From Mycobacterium sp. (GTDB lineage Bacteria > Actinomycetota > Actinomycetes > Mycobacteriales > Mycobacteriaceae): DNA of 64,000 nucleotides. Made by a program: the position numbers and the translations under genes. Of the stretch, positions 63,679 through 64,000 are shown piece after piece. The DNA is taken from the NCBI GenBank assembly GCA_021732005.1, contig JAKFVT010000055.1:79566-143565 (forward strand), given 5' to 3'. The notes beneath the pieces were generated by a model. The model was not told the DNA's origin, did not search any database, and saw only the letters and a list, made by a program, of their open reading frames with translations. How positions within the stretch are numbered: position 1 is the stretch's first letter; each line of letters starts with the position of its first letter.

Positions 63679-64000
63679 ATGGCCCGCATGGCGAACCTGA
63701 GCCGTCGCGCAGTTCTGCGACTCGGCGTCGGAGCCGTTGCAGGTGCCGCCGGCGCCTTTGCTGCCGGCCGAACCCTGGATTCCGCGGCTCAGCTCGCGGG
63801 GCCGGACGTCGCGATGACCGGCGTCGGCGCTCCCCTGGCACCGCCCGCCCCGCTCGAGCCGCCCGCGGCGGGCGCCGCCGCCCCCACGATGGTCACCGGT
63901 TCGTTCGTCTCGGCGGCGCGCGGCGGGGTCAGCACCAACTGGGCCATCGCCCGCCCACCCGGGCAGACCGCGCCGTTGCGGCCGGTCATCGCGTTGCACG
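63679..64000 (+). CDS. Tat-signal secreted protein, probable esterase (truncated by window edge)
   Basis: MARMANLSRRAVLRLGVGAVAGAAGAFAAGRTL Tat-like leader, Pro/Ala linker, then GSFVSAARGGVSTNWAIARPPGQTAPLRPVIALH. Confidence 0.7.
   Translation, partial: MARMANLSRRAVLRLGVGAVAGAAGAFAAGRTLDSAAQLAGPDVAMTGVGAPLAPPAPLEPPAAGAAAPTMVTGSFVSAARGGVSTNWAIARPPGQTAPLRPVIALH

Overview
High-GC chromosomal window from a fast-growing mycobacterium (Mycolicibacterium-like; inferred from gene content and order, no search run). The left edge carries an SDR fragment and four tRNAs (Phe, Asp, Glu on -, Lys on +). The core is a conserved mycobacterial backbone: sugar transferase, desA1, dus, LCP protein, phoU convergent with pstSCAB, mshD, glnR, lmeA, thioredoxin, a polycysteine leader ORF followed by DUF4395/cysA/sseC, nitrobindin-like, pabC, ygfZ-like, DyP peroxidase plus encapsulin, ptrB, and seven purine genes all on the minus strand (purM, F, L, Q, S, C, B). 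The accessory-looking part is about 49.6-58.7 kb: a DUF559/AbiEi-like gene bracketed by 38-bp near-identical repeats, then a coupled Rieske oxygenase / NTF2-like x2 / ferredoxin / GMC oxidoreductase / decayed amidohydrolase / TetR / mycofactocin-type SDR / transporter / P450 cluster preceded by a perfect 12-bp-arm palindrome. Further right is a DUF429 (RNase H-like)-(p)ppGpp synthetase fusion of the RelZ type. Most interesting signals: the repeat-bracketed DUF559 gene, the oxygenase cluster and its operator-like palindrome, candidate PHO boxes, the dus gene without a canonical start codon, and two pairs of tandem secreted paralogs. No CRISPR array, rRNA, prophage or IS transposase was seen. 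Start codons are choices made from the sequence and may differ from curated annotation.
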